Positions 26,885 through 35,278 of a stretch of 64,000 nucleotides of DNA are shown in pieces. The DNA is taken from contig JBFMAI010000023.1 of assembly GCA_040755725.1 (NCBI GenBank), forward strand, positions 334,126-398,125, read 5' to 3'. The notes under the pieces were generated by a model. That model ran no database searches and was not told the DNA's origin. It saw nothing but the letters and a program-made list of their open reading frames with translations. Made by a program: the position numbers and the translations under genes. The stretch comes from JBFMAI01 sp040755725. Lineage in GTDB: Bacteria > Planctomycetota > Phycisphaerae > UBA1845 > Fen-1342. Numbering within the stretch: the first letter of the stretch is position 1; each line of letters starts with the position of its first letter.

Positions 26885-28597
26885 ATGCCCACCGACACCG
26901 CGTTCATGGAGAAGCTCACCGCCCTGTGCAAACGCCGGGGCTTCATCTACCAGTCGAGCGAGATTTACGGCGGCATCGGCGGGTTCTGGGACTACGGGCC
27001 GATGGGGGTGGAGCTGAAGCGGAACATCAAGGACGTGTGGTGGCACGACATGGTCACCAACCCGCCCGACGGCCCCGACGGCCGCGAGATCGAGATGGTC
27101 GGCGTGGATTGCGCGATCATCATGAACCCCAAGGTCTGGGAGGCCAGCGGCCACGTCGGCACGTTCGCGGACATGACGCGGAAGTGCCTGCGCTGCGGTC
27201 ACTTCGTCCGCGCGGACCAGCTCTGGGACCTCCTGGTGCAACCAGGCACGTGGCTGGACTCACTGCTCCAGGAGTTCAGGCCCATCACGGGGCAGATCGA
27301 CACGCCTCGGCTCCTCAAGTGGGCTCGCGGAAAAGGCAAGCGCCTGGCGCCGAATCTCGCGTTGGTGCGCAATCCGGAGGTCACCTTGGCGTGGATAGCC
27401 ACGCGGGTCACGGGACAACCCGATGCGCCCCCGGAGTTGAAGGAGCTGATCTCGTACTTCGCGACGGAGCAACTGCACGCGACCGGGCTGCAGGATCCTT
27501 GTCCACTTTGCGGCGGCGAACTCGACGAAGCCAAGCCCTTTACGCTGATGTTCGAGTCATACGCGGGGATGACGAAGGACGAGGATCACAAGGTCTACCT
27601 GCGTCCGGAGACCGCCCAGGGCATATTCGTGAACTTCAAGAACGTCCTCGATACGACGCGCGTGAAGGTCCCGTTTGGGATGGCCCAGGTTGGAAAGTCG
27701 TTTCGAAACGAGATAACGCCGCGCAACTACACCTTCCGCTCGCGCGAGTTCGAGCAGATGGAGATCGAGTTCTTCTGCCACGACGCCGACTCGATGAAGT
27801 GGTATGAATTCTGGCGGAACGTGCGCTACCAGTGGTACGTCAACCTCGGCTTGCGGAGCGACAAGCTGCGGCTGCGGGACCAGGGGCCGGAGGAGCTGGC
27901 GCACTACTCGAAGGCCTGCGCCGACATCGAATACCTCTTCCCCTTCTCCGACGAGCACCAGGAGCTCGAGGGCGTCGCCCACCGCGGCAACTTCGACCTC
28001 ACGCAGCACGCCAAGTTCAGCGGCAAGGACCTCACCTACTTCGACGACGAGGCGTGGGAACGCGACAAGGCCGCGCGGGTCGCCAGTGGGCAGGCACCCT
28101 GGTCCAAGGACGAAGAGAAAGAGCTCAAGAACAAGCCGCCCTATCGCTTCCTGCCGACGGTCATCGAGCCCTCCGCCGGCGCCGACCGTGCCGCGCTGGC
28201 GTTTCTGTGCGAGGCGTACACCGAGGACCAGGCCCCGGACGAGAAGGGCGTCATGCAGACCCGCGTGGTGATGAAGCTCCATCCGCGCCTGGCCCCGATC
28301 AAGGTTGCCGTCTTCCCGCTGGTCAACAAGGAGGGCATGCCCGACATCGCCGAGGCGATCTACAAGGACGCCAAGCGGCACATGACCGCCTTCTACGACG
28401 ACAAGGGCGCGATCGGTCGGCGGTATCGGCGGCAGGACGAGATCGGCACACCGTTCTGCGTCACCGTGGACGGTCAGACGATCCAGGACGGGACCGTGAC
28501 GATCCGCGATCGCGACACGCTGGCGCAGGTTCGCGTGCCCAAGGCGAACGTGGTGCCGTGGCTGCGGGAGAAGCTGGGCCGGCCCGCCGGCGGCTAA
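26885..28597 (+). CDS. glyS: Glycyl-tRNA synthetase (alpha2 type) with a long zinc-domain insertion
   Basis: A 570-residue class II synthetase of the dimeric alpha2 type shared by archaea, eukaryotes and some bacteria. Motifs: GGFWDYGPMGVELKRN near the N-terminus, motif 2 YLRPETAQGIFVNFKN and GKSFRNEITPRNYTFRSREF, the EQMEIEFF motif, YSKACADIEYLFPF, and motif 3 EPSAGADRA; then an anticodon-binding domain (IKVAVFPLVNKEGMPDIAE). Two halves of a zinc site, CLRCGH near 101 and CPLCGG near 205, are separated by about 100 residues, much longer than in most bacterial relatives. I use the ATG at 26885, preceded by AGAGGAAC; upstream frame up to 26819 is repeat-derived. Usually essential. Confidence 0.93.
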   Translation: MPTDTAFMEKLTALCKRRGFIYQSSEIYGGIGGFWDYGPMGVELKRNIKDVWWHDMVTNPPDGPDGREIEMVGVDCAIIMNPKVWEASGHVGTFADMTRKCLRCGHFVRADQLWDLLVQPGTWLDSLLQEFRPITGQIDTPRLLKWARGKGKRLAPNLALVRNPEVTLAWIATRVTGQPDAPPELKELISYFATEQLHATGLQDPCPLCGGELDEAKPFTLMFESYAGMTKDEDHKVYLRPETAQGIFVNFKNVLDTTRVKVPFGMAQVGKSFRNEITPRNYTFRSREFEQMEIEFFCHDADSMKWYEFWRNVRYQWYVNLGLRSDKLRLRDQGPEELAHYSKACADIEYLFPFSDEHQELEGVAHRGNFDLTQHAKFSGKDLTYFDDEAWERDKAARVASGQAPWSKDEEKELKNKPPYRFLPTVIEPSAGADRAALAFLCEAYTEDQAPDEKGVMQTRVVMKLHPRLAPIKVAVFPLVNKEGMPDIAEAIYKDAKRHMTAFYDDKGAIGRRYRRQDEIGTPFCVTVDGQTIQDGTVTIRDRDTLAQVRVPKANVVPWLREKLGRPAGG

Positions 28598-29024
28598 GGG
28601 CCGCCATCAGAACCCACTACGCACGCGGTGGGCGGCCTGGCTTCGCACCGGCGTGCGGGGTTCTGACGGACTTTCTGCGTCCCCGGAGCGTGCTTCAGCG
28701 CCACAATTGCGGAGGGCGGGCCCACAGGTGCGTGACACGACCGTCGAGCTGCCCCGGCCCCAAAGGGGCTGTGGCTGGCCGCGAGCCGTTGCCGCAGTGC
28801 AAGGATCGCCGGAGGTGTCGCGGACCCGGTGTCGTGCCGGCAGCTGTGCCGGAGTTGGAGCAGGCCCACCCGGCGAGTACACTACCGGAAGCGCCCGCCG
28901 GGGAAGCCTGGGCGGCGCTCGACGACCTGCTGCGGCGGCTGCGCGGCGTGGTCGCGTAGTCTGCTGCTCGGTTCAGCCCGCCCAGGCCTGACCGACGGCG
29001 CAGCCCGATCCGACCAGAGGAACC
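28598..29024. other. 430-base spacer between glyS and gatD
   Basis: A long imperfect inverted repeat (CAGAACCCACTACGCACGCG at 28609 against CGCACCGG...GGGGTTCTG ending 28666) starts the region. The plus-strand frame ending at 28959 finishes with protein-like sequence (EAWAALDDLLRRLRGVVA), but no start or family can be assigned, so I do not call a gene. Confidence 0.4.
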
Positions 29025-30431
29025 ATGAGTACCGCGCCTACGACCCCCGCTTCGGACAAGTTCAAAGGTTATCGCGGCCCCGGACGGGCCGTCCTGGAAC
29101 GCTTCAACGTCGGCATTTGGAGCGACGTCGCCGTCGAGTCCACCCGCGGCACCTTCCGCGGGCTGATCCTGCCCCGCTCGGAGACCGCCGACGACCAGCA
29201 CCTCGTCCTCAAGCTCGCCAGCGGCTACAACATCGGCCTCGCCGCCGACTCGATCACGAGCATGACCGAGCACGGCCGGCGGGAGGCCCACTACAGAATC
29301 CCCGAGAAGGAGTTCCCGTATGACCCGAAGAAGCCGAACGTGATGCTTTTTGGCACGGGCGGGACAATCGCCAGCCGCCTGGATTATCGGACTGGGGCCG
29401 TCATCCCCGCCTTCTCCCCTGGCGAGCTCTACGGCTCCGTCCCCGAGCTCGCCGACATCTGCAACCTGCGGACCGAGAAGCTCTTCGGCGTGTTCAGCGA
29501 GAACATGGGCCCCGAGCAGTACATCAAGCTCGCCCAGCGCATCGGCGAGGAAATCCACGCCGGCACCTCCGGCATCGTCATCGGCCACGGCACCGACACG
29601 ATGCACCACACGGCGGCGATCCTGACGTTCATGGTGCAGAACCCGCCCGTCCCGATCATCATGGTCGGCAGCCAGCGCTCCAGTGACCGGCCGTCGTCGG
29701 ACGCCGCCATCAATCTGCAATGCGCGGTGAAGGCGGCGGCGGAGGGCGACATCGCCGAGGTGCTGGTGTGCATGTTCGGCCCGACGTCGGACGAATACAA
29801 CCTGCTGCACCGCGGGACGCGCGTCCGCAAGATGCACTCGTCCTACCGTTCCACGTTCCGCACGCTCAGTGATGTGCCGGTCGCGATGATCTCGCCGCAA
29901 AAACTCACGCACCTGCGGCAGGACTACAAACGCCGCCGGTCGGACCGCGAGGTGGTCATCAACACGGCGTTCGAGGAGCGGGTGACGATCCTGTACTACT
30001 ACCCGAACATGCTGCCGGACATCGTGGACGCGATCGTCGAGAAGGGGTATCGCGGGATCGTCATCGCCGGCACCGGGCTGGGGCACATCAATAAGCCGCT
30101 GTACCCGGCGATCCAGCGGGCGATCGCGGCGGGTGTCCACATCTTCATGACGGTGCAGACGCTGTGGGGCTACTGCGGCATGTACGTGTACGACACCGGC
30201 CGCGACCTGATGACGCTGGGCATCGTGCCCGCGTCGAACATGCTGCCGGAGGTCGCGTACATGAAGCTGTGCTGGGTGCTCGGCCAGACCGACGACCGCG
30301 CGCAGGTCCAGCGGCTGATGCTCACGCCGGTGAGCGACGAGATCACCGACCGCGAGCCGTACAACGGCTACCTGATCTACCAGGGTGAAATCCCCGAAGT
30401 GCAGGAGTTCCTGCGTCAGATCCGGCGGTAG
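29025..30431 (+). CDS. gatD: Archaeal-type Glu-tRNA(Gln) amidotransferase subunit D
   Basis: A 468-residue GatD-type amidohydrolase. Residues about 20-95 form the small barrel domain found in GatD but not in free asparaginases. The asparaginase domain follows: MLFGTGGTIASRLDYRTGAV (107-126), catalytic T114; HGTDTM (188-193) with T190 and D191; GSQRSSDRPSSDAAINL (215-231), the GatD signature. In archaea GatD releases ammonia from Gln/Asn for GatE, which converts Glu-tRNA(Gln) to Gln-tRNA(Gln). GatDE is regarded as archaeal; bacteria use GatCAB. GatE is not in this window. Without it the protein could act as an asparaginase. GAGGAACC precedes the ATG. Close in type to archaeal GatD, so horizontal origin is likely. 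Confidence 0.85.
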   Translation: MSTAPTTPASDKFKGYRGPGRAVLERFNVGIWSDVAVESTRGTFRGLILPRSETADDQHLVLKLASGYNIGLAADSITSMTEHGRREAHYRIPEKEFPYDPKKPNVMLFGTGGTIASRLDYRTGAVIPAFSPGELYGSVPELADICNLRTEKLFGVFSENMGPEQYIKLAQRIGEEIHAGTSGIVIGHGTDTMHHTAAILTFMVQNPPVPIIMVGSQRSSDRPSSDAAINLQCAVKAAAEGDIAEVLVCMFGPTSDEYNLLHRGTRVRKMHSSYRSTFRTLSDVPVAMISPQKLTHLRQDYKRRRSDREVVINTAFEERVTILYYYPNMLPDIVDAIVEKGYRGIVIAGTGLGHINKPLYPAIQRAIAAGVHIFMTVQTLWGYCGMYVYDTGRDLMTLGIVPASNMLPEVAYMKLCWVLGQTDDRAQVQRLMLTPVSDEITDREPYNGYLIYQGEIPEVQEFLRQIRR

Positions 30432-30432
30432 T

Positions 30433-30690
30433 TCAGCGGGTGCTCTCGCACGTGGTGGGGGTACCGGACGTGGCCAGCCAGTCCAGGATGGCTTGGACGG
30501 ACGTGAGCTTCACCATGTCCGACACGTCCAGGCGGACCTTGAAGTGGTCTTCGAGCATTAGCATCAGGTTCAGGTGGCCGACGGAGTCCCACGCCGGGAT
30601 GTCGGCCTGCACCGTGTGCGGCGTCACGGTCTCGCGCGGCACATCGAACGCCAGCGCGATCAGCTCGCGCAGCGCGTCAAGCATGTCCAT
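30433..30690 (-). CDS. Acyl carrier protein
   Basis: An 85-residue carrier protein. The 4'-phosphopantetheine site is S36 in WDSVGHLNLM, a D-S variant typical of discrete ACPs in polyketide, non-ribosomal and FkbH-linked pathways and less like the fatty-acid ACP (DSLDTVEL). Overall it is an acidic four-helix protein (DMLDALRELIALAF at the start). It is the last gene of a minus-strand operon VOC-FkbH-ACP, and its start overlaps the FkbH stop by 14 bases, so it is probably translationally coupled and serves as the acceptor of the FkbH reaction. Its 3' end lies 1 base from the convergent gatD stop. Confidence 0.9.
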   Translation of the reverse strand: MDMLDALRELIALAFDVPRETVTPHTVQADIPAWDSVGHLNLMLMLEDHFKVRLDVSDMVKLTSVQAILDWLATSGTPTTCESTR

Positions 30691-32590
30691 GGGGATTCTC
30701 CTCCGCCCACTGGATGGTGATCGGTGCGGTCGCGGCCGGCAGGTCTGCGGCGAGGTCCAACGCGAAGCGGTTTCCGTCGGGCGGCGTGATGCAGCCCCCG
30801 TCGGCCGGTGCGGCGGGGCCCCCGTCGGCCGGCACGAAACCCTGTTGCGGCCAGAAGTCCTTCACCAGCCCGTTCTTCTTCGTCGGGATGTAGCTCGCCT
30901 CGACGCGCTGCACGCCCTGTTGCTGCAACAAGCCCAGCAACGCGAGCAGGAACGCGGTTTCGGCCTGCCGCCCGATGACCCGACACGACAGCAGGAACGA
31001 GTCGAACTCGGCCGTCGGGCCGCGGACGCCGCGAACCAACGCCACGCCGACGAGCCCGCTGTCGCCGAACACGTCGGCCAGGCGGAAGTGGGCGACGAGG
31101 CGGTCGGGGTCGGTCATCCACTGGCGGATATCGGCCTCGCTGTAGCGTCGAGTGGTGAGATTGAACTGGTTGGTCCGCTGCGTGAGCTGGGCGATGCGGG
31201 CGACCTGCCGCGTATCGTTGACGCCGATCGTCATCCGCATGTTCAGCGAGCGGAGGTACTGATCGACGTCGCCCGCCGACGCCCGCAGTTCGCGTCGTCG
31301 TCGCTCCTGGACGTACAGCTCCGTCCGCTGCCGGTCCTCCTCGGTGAGCCCGAGGACCTCCAGCGTGGGCAGGTGGTCGAGGCAGCGCGGCATGTCCGGC
31401 AGGCTCGCTGGCCGCTGCACGACGGTGACCTGCGGCAGCTCCTGCCGCACCGCCAGGCACTCGTGCGGGCTGTCGTCCACGAACACGAAGGTGTCGAGGC
31501 CGAGATTCAGCTCGGCGGCGAGCTCGCGCAGGTTGGCGGGCTTGGGCGACCAGTTCACGCGCAGGGCGGCGAAGTGCGGCTCGCGCAGGAGCTGGTGCGG
31601 GTGCTGCCGCAGCACCTCCAGCACGTCCGCTTCGTTGTTCTTGCTGCACAACGCCAGCAGCAGCCCGCGCTGCTGATAGTCCAGCAACCGCCGCTGAAAC
31701 GCGATGAACGCGGACCCCGGATAGTCCGGCCCGAGGGCGATGCCGTCCGGGCCGTCCTCGCCGACGATCCCGCCCCACAACGTGTTGTCGGCGTCGAGGA
31801 CGATGCACTTGGCGCGGGGCGTCTTGAGCAGCACGGCGTACGTCATCAGCCGCTCGACGACGGCCCGTGCCCCGGCGACGCTGAAGGGGCAGCGGCTCGT
31901 GTACCAGAGTCGTGTGTCGAAGAACTGCCGGCGTCCGACGTCGGCCAGCAGTTCGTCCAGGTCGTCGAAGTACGCCGCCGGCACGGAGTCCCGCAGCCAC
32001 GCGGCCAGTCGGCGTCTGAACGCGGTCCGGAACTCGGCGTCCGACTCCGCCGCCATCGCGTCGTGCAGCCCGAGGGCGGGGCCCTGCATCGGCGGTAGCA
32101 GCGTCAGGACGATCGGCGTGGCGGCAACCTGCCGGAGACTGGTGAGCAGCGCGCGCAGCGGCTCGAGCATCGCCTCGACCAACTCAGCGCGTTGGCCTGT
32201 TGGCACGGCCGGCAGCGGCCCGCGCAGCCGCGGGTCGAGGTCTTCCCACTGGAGGAAGATGAACACGACGTCGGGTTGATGGCGAAGCAGGGCGGAATCG
32301 GGTTGGACCTCCGGCAGCAACGAGCCGTAGGGGGCTTCGTACAAATCCAGCGTGAAGCCGTGGAGCAGCGCGGCCAGTTCCCAATGCGGCCGCAGCAGTT
32401 CGGTCGTGTAGGTACGCAGAATACCGACTCGTAGCGGCTGCGTGGCCTCGTTCAGGCCGCGGAGCTTTCGCGTCAGGCGGTTCACGTCCACGAGGCTCAG
32501 CTCGTGCCCCGTGGTCCGCAGCGCACGGTCCAGCTCGGCGCGCGTCGGCGCGTCGAGCACGGCGGTCAGCGGATCAGCGGCTGCGCTCAT
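30677..32590 (-). CDS. FkbH-like HAD-family glyceryl-ACP synthase
   Basis: A 637-residue FkbH/HAD-IIIC protein. An N-terminal SGNH-like region (about 1-250, VFIFLQWEDLDPR, PIVLTLLPP) is followed by the HAD core VLDADNTLWGGIVGEDG with nucleophile D266 in DADNT, CSKNNEADVLEVL (motif II) and FVFVDDSPHE (acidic motif). A C-terminal GNAT-like domain (RTNQFNLTTRRYSE, KKNGLVKDFW) closes it. Known FkbH proteins dephosphorylate 1,3-bisphosphoglycerate and load a glyceryl unit on an ACP, the first step to methoxymalonyl-ACP or tetronates. The ACP here is adjacent and overlapping. Polyketide synthase genes and the usual dehydrogenases are missing, so the product is open. Confidence 0.9.
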   Translation of the reverse strand: MSAAADPLTAVLDAPTRAELDRALRTTGHELSLVDVNRLTRKLRGLNEATQPLRVGILRTYTTELLRPHWELAALLHGFTLDLYEAPYGSLLPEVQPDSALLRHQPDVVFIFLQWEDLDPRLRGPLPAVPTGQRAELVEAMLEPLRALLTSLRQVAATPIVLTLLPPMQGPALGLHDAMAAESDAEFRTAFRRRLAAWLRDSVPAAYFDDLDELLADVGRRQFFDTRLWYTSRCPFSVAGARAVVERLMTYAVLLKTPRAKCIVLDADNTLWGGIVGEDGPDGIALGPDYPGSAFIAFQRRLLDYQQRGLLLALCSKNNEADVLEVLRQHPHQLLREPHFAALRVNWSPKPANLRELAAELNLGLDTFVFVDDSPHECLAVRQELPQVTVVQRPASLPDMPRCLDHLPTLEVLGLTEEDRQRTELYVQERRRRELRASAGDVDQYLRSLNMRMTIGVNDTRQVARIAQLTQRTNQFNLTTRRYSEADIRQWMTDPDRLVAHFRLADVFGDSGLVGVALVRGVRGPTAEFDSFLLSCRVIGRQAETAFLLALLGLLQQQGVQRVEASYIPTKKNGLVKDFWPQQGFVPADGGPAAPADGGCITPPDGNRFALDLAADLPAATAPITIQWAEENPHGHA

Positions 32591-32981
32591 CGGCCAGTAA
32601 CTCGATCAACTCGCGTTGGCGGCTGTAGACGAACCGGATAGGTCGCCCGGCGAACAGCACGGCGGGCATCCACTCCGTGATGGGCAGCAGCCGCCGCTCC
32701 TGCACGAACGTGTCGCCCGCGGCCCGCGTTGGCAGCATCAAACACACGTGGTGCCAGCCGGGGCCGCGCTGGAGGGCGTTCCACGTGGGCGAATCGGCGT
32801 CCAGCGGCTGGATCAGCTCCACGAGCGGCGCGTCACCCGGCAGCGCCGCCAGACACAACCGCGCCCGCTGGAGCGGGTCCGTCACGATCGGGCCCACGGT
32901 CTGCCAGAGCGATCCGGCCAGGTGGGCGTCGATGTCCCGCACCACCTGTCCAAAATGGTGGATCCGTGCTCCGCCGGCCAT
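32574..32981 (-). CDS. VOC (glyoxalase-like) family protein
   Basis: A 135-residue single VOC domain: IHHFGQVVRDIDAHLAG at the start with the metal-type His of HHFG, VELIQPLDADSP, then GPGWHHVCLMLP with the second histidines, and ending FVYSRQRELIELLADE with the Glu of IELL. The pattern resembles methylmalonyl-CoA epimerase-like proteins. It is the first gene of the VOC-FkbH-ACP operon; its 3' end overlaps the FkbH start by 17 bases. A role on the acyl-ACP made by FkbH (epimerisation or rearrangement) is inference. The ATG at 32981 begins just before the first motif; an upstream in-frame start at 33068 would add 29 unrelated residues. Confidence 0.82.
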   Translation of the reverse strand: MAGGARIHHFGQVVRDIDAHLAGSLWQTVGPIVTDPLQRARLCLAALPGDAPLVELIQPLDADSPTWNALQRGPGWHHVCLMLPTRAAGDTFVQERRLLPITEWMPAVLFAGRPIRFVYSRQRELIELLADERSR

Positions 32982-33112
32982 CGTGCCTGCCTTTCGACCG
33001 CTGGGCGCGGTATCTCCACTCACGCCGCGCGGCCTGCCGTGTCTTATGATCGGGAAGCGGGCGTGCATCGCAGAACCCCCTTCCTCCCAGGGAGCGATCG
33101 GGGGGGTGTTTG

Positions 33113-33150
33113 CCCCCCCTCCCTTTCAGGGAGGGGTTGGGGGAGGGTTG
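33113..33150. repeat. Dispersed repeat, family B, copy 3
   Basis: CCCCCCCTCCCTTTCAGGGA then GGGGTTGGGGGAGGG. Same orientation as 18334-18369. Lies in the spacer upstream of the VOC operon (minus strand). Confidence 0.8.
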
Positions 33151-33257
33151 AGATTGCGCGGTTGCTGGCTGCGTAACCCGCTCGTTCTGTAGCGGACAGC
33201 AGTGGAGTTGGGATGCCTCTGATGCTCCCTTGGGCACAGGCCGGCGCGAACGAAGCG

Positions 33258-33364
33258 ATCCGAGCCGCGGCCGTAAGGGAGCGGCAGAATCGAGAGGGAG
33301 AGCGCGTGCAAAGCCGCGGGGGGAGAGCGCGGTACCCGCTCCCTTACGGTCGCGGCTCGGATCA
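33258..33364. repeat. Dispersed repeat, family C, inverted pair (copies 2 and 3)
   Basis: Copy 2 (33258-33284) reads CCGAGCCGCGGCCGTAAGGG and copy 3 (33336-33364) reads CCCTTACGGTCGCGGCTCGG. The two face each other over about 50 bases, so a transcript could fold into a long hairpin. It fills much of the spacer 32982-33463, in which no gene is recognised. Confidence 0.8.
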
Positions 33365-33463
33365 TGGTCGCAGACCATCCGCCAACGTATGACGAGAGCA
33401 GCCCAACCGCAGGATGGACAAAGGTGGGGCGACGGGTCATGCTCACACACCGAGGAGCGCCAC

Positions 33464-34972
33464 ATGACCAGCGCAGCATTTGCGCGACGGATCGCGGCGG
33501 TCGGTGTTCTGGGTCTGGGGTTGGCGGCGGGGCCGGGCTGTGCGCCGCGACCCGGACTCCCGGCCCCGGTGAGCGTCCGACCGCTCAACGGTGAGACAAA
33601 GCTGACGTTCGACGTGGACGGCGACGGCCACGCCGACTACTGGCAGTTCCGCGGGCCCGACGGACGCGTCCGGGCCCTGGCGTACGCCGACGACCCCACC
33701 GGCCCCGGCCCGCGCATCGAGCTGGATGAGATTCCGGCGAGTGCGTGCCCGCACTTCATCATCGCGCTGGACGGCGTGCCGTTCGAGGTCGTGGCGGACA
33801 TGTACCGCGACGGGCATTTCCGGCTGTTCCATCCGCCGGCGAAGCTGATCTGTGGCTACCCGTCCATGACCGACCTGGCGCTGGCGGAGATGTTCCACGT
33901 CGGCCCGTGCGTGGGATTCGAGGCGCTGTACTTCGATCGGCAGGCGAACCGGCTCAGCGACGGCAGCGCGGTGTATCTCAGCGGTCGCAACTCGCCGTGG
34001 CTGCCACAGATGGACTACCGCTGCTCGCTCTGGTGGGATGTGAAGGTGTACCTCGATCCGCAGGCGGTCTTCGACCACGAGCTCCGCGGCATCGCGGACA
34101 CCTTGTCCGGCGTCGAAAGCGGCCGGGCGTGTGCCTACTCGGTCGGGACGGCGGGGTTGGGGACGCGCGGCGGCCGACCCGCGATTGAGAAGTACCTGGA
34201 GGCGATCGACCGGCTGTGCGAGCAGATCGTCTACGAGCGCCGCGGGCAGGTGAAGATCACGCTTACGGCCGATCACGGGCACAACCTCGTGCCCTGCCGG
34301 CGCGTGTCCTTTGACGACACGCTGAAGGCCGCCGGCTATCGGCCCGCGAGTTCGCTGCGCGACCCGCAAGACGTGGTGACCATCTCCTACGGCCTGGTGA
34401 CGTACGCGGGGCTCCACACCCGCGATCCCGCCGGCGTGGCGGCGTGCCTGGTCAAGCACCCGGACGTCGAGTTTGTCTGCCATCCCGCAGACGACACGAT
34501 CATCGTGATGGACCAGGTGGGCCGCGCCCGCGTCCGGCGGACGGCGACGGGGTTCGCCTACGACGTGCAGACAGGTGACCCGCTCAAGCTGGCGGCGATC
34601 ATCGCGGAGCTGCACGGCGCTGGGAAGGTGGCCGAGGACGGCAGCATCGACGATGCGGCGCTCTTTGTCGCCACCGTCGAGCACGAGTACCCCGACCCGT
34701 TGCGCCGGCTATGGGAGGCGTTTCATCGTCAGGCGCTGAACCCGCCGGACGTGATTGCGAACCTGCGCGACGGGGCCTGTCACGGATCCAGGTTCTTCTA
34801 CGCCATGGTCGGGACGGTGGCGAGCACGCACGGCTCGTTGAACCGGATGAACTCGACGGCGTTCGCGCTGACGATGCTGGGCGAACTGCCGCCGGCCCTG
34901 CGGACGAAAGACCTGCTGCCGGCGCTGGAGGCGGCGGAGCAGCGACCCCCTGGCAGTCCGCCGCAGAAGTAG
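33464..34972 (+). CDS. Lipoprotein of the alkaline phosphatase/phosphodiesterase superfamily
   Basis: A 502-residue predicted lipoprotein. The signal ends LGLAAGPGC (lipobox, Cys at about 26). Next is a short domain DVDGDGHADYWQF, an EF-hand/dockerin-like calcium motif, and then a domain with the order of motifs of type I phosphodiesterases and phosphatases: HFIIALDGVPFEV (first metal Asp), PSMTDLALAEMFH near the expected nucleophile Thr, and ITLTADHGHNLVP (late metal site). Overall similarity is loose, so hydrolase activity is likely but the substrate is unknown. GAGGAGC is upstream of the ATG. It appears to be a single-gene unit. Confidence 0.7.
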   Translation: MTSAAFARRIAAVGVLGLGLAAGPGCAPRPGLPAPVSVRPLNGETKLTFDVDGDGHADYWQFRGPDGRVRALAYADDPTGPGPRIELDEIPASACPHFIIALDGVPFEVVADMYRDGHFRLFHPPAKLICGYPSMTDLALAEMFHVGPCVGFEALYFDRQANRLSDGSAVYLSGRNSPWLPQMDYRCSLWWDVKVYLDPQAVFDHELRGIADTLSGVESGRACAYSVGTAGLGTRGGRPAIEKYLEAIDRLCEQIVYERRGQVKITLTADHGHNLVPCRRVSFDDTLKAAGYRPASSLRDPQDVVTISYGLVTYAGLHTRDPAGVAACLVKHPDVEFVCHPADDTIIVMDQVGRARVRRTATGFAYDVQTGDPLKLAAIIAELHGAGKVAEDGSIDDAALFVATVEHEYPDPLRRLWEAFHRQALNPPDVIANLRDGACHGSRFFYAMVGTVASTHGSLNRMNSTAFALTMLGELPPALRTKDLLPALEAAEQRPPGSPPQK

Positions 34973-35278
34973 CGTCGGCCCCCCGTAGGCGACATAGAGC
35001 ACGGAAGACGCCTCGGAATCCGACGTCCGCCACGGGGGGCGGACGCTACGGCGCGTTTTGCAGCGGCCGGCCAACTCCCCGCCCTCTCAGGTCGCCAGAC
35101 CGAACGGCCGTGCGCGATTCGGCAGCGCCCTTGGTGAGGGCGAGGTTCCCGGCGAGCCGCGGCTCGGCAGTCCCGGCGCGCCGGGATCGCCCTCCCATGC
35201 CGCCGGCTCGCCAGTGCCCATCCGGGTGCTCGCGGCGCAGCGCCCCGCAGTGCAAACCGCGCAGGGGGCGCCGACCAA
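34973..35278. other. Spacer with family A repeat
   Basis: No gene recognised. The family A repeat copy at 35134-35196 occupies the middle; the rest contains a GACGTCCGCC / GGCGGACG small inverted repeat near 35023-35050. Confidence 0.45.
35134..35196. repeat. Dispersed palindromic repeat, family A, copy 2
   Basis: Begins TGAGGGCGAGGTTCCCGGCG, includes AGCCGCGGCTCGGCAGTCCC and ends GCCGGGATCGCCCTCCC. The second half is almost identical to 49956-49996. Confidence 0.75.

Noticed and set aside
28653..28959. Plus-strand frame ending AALDDLLRRLRGVVA before gatD
   Set aside because: The end looks like a helix, but the frame continues through glyS in a wrong phase and no start can be chosen.
29025..30431. 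Plain L-asparaginase call
   Set aside because: The N-terminal small-barrel domain and the SQRSSDRPSSDAAINL signature fit GatD better; an asparaginase activity is kept as a possibility in the entry.
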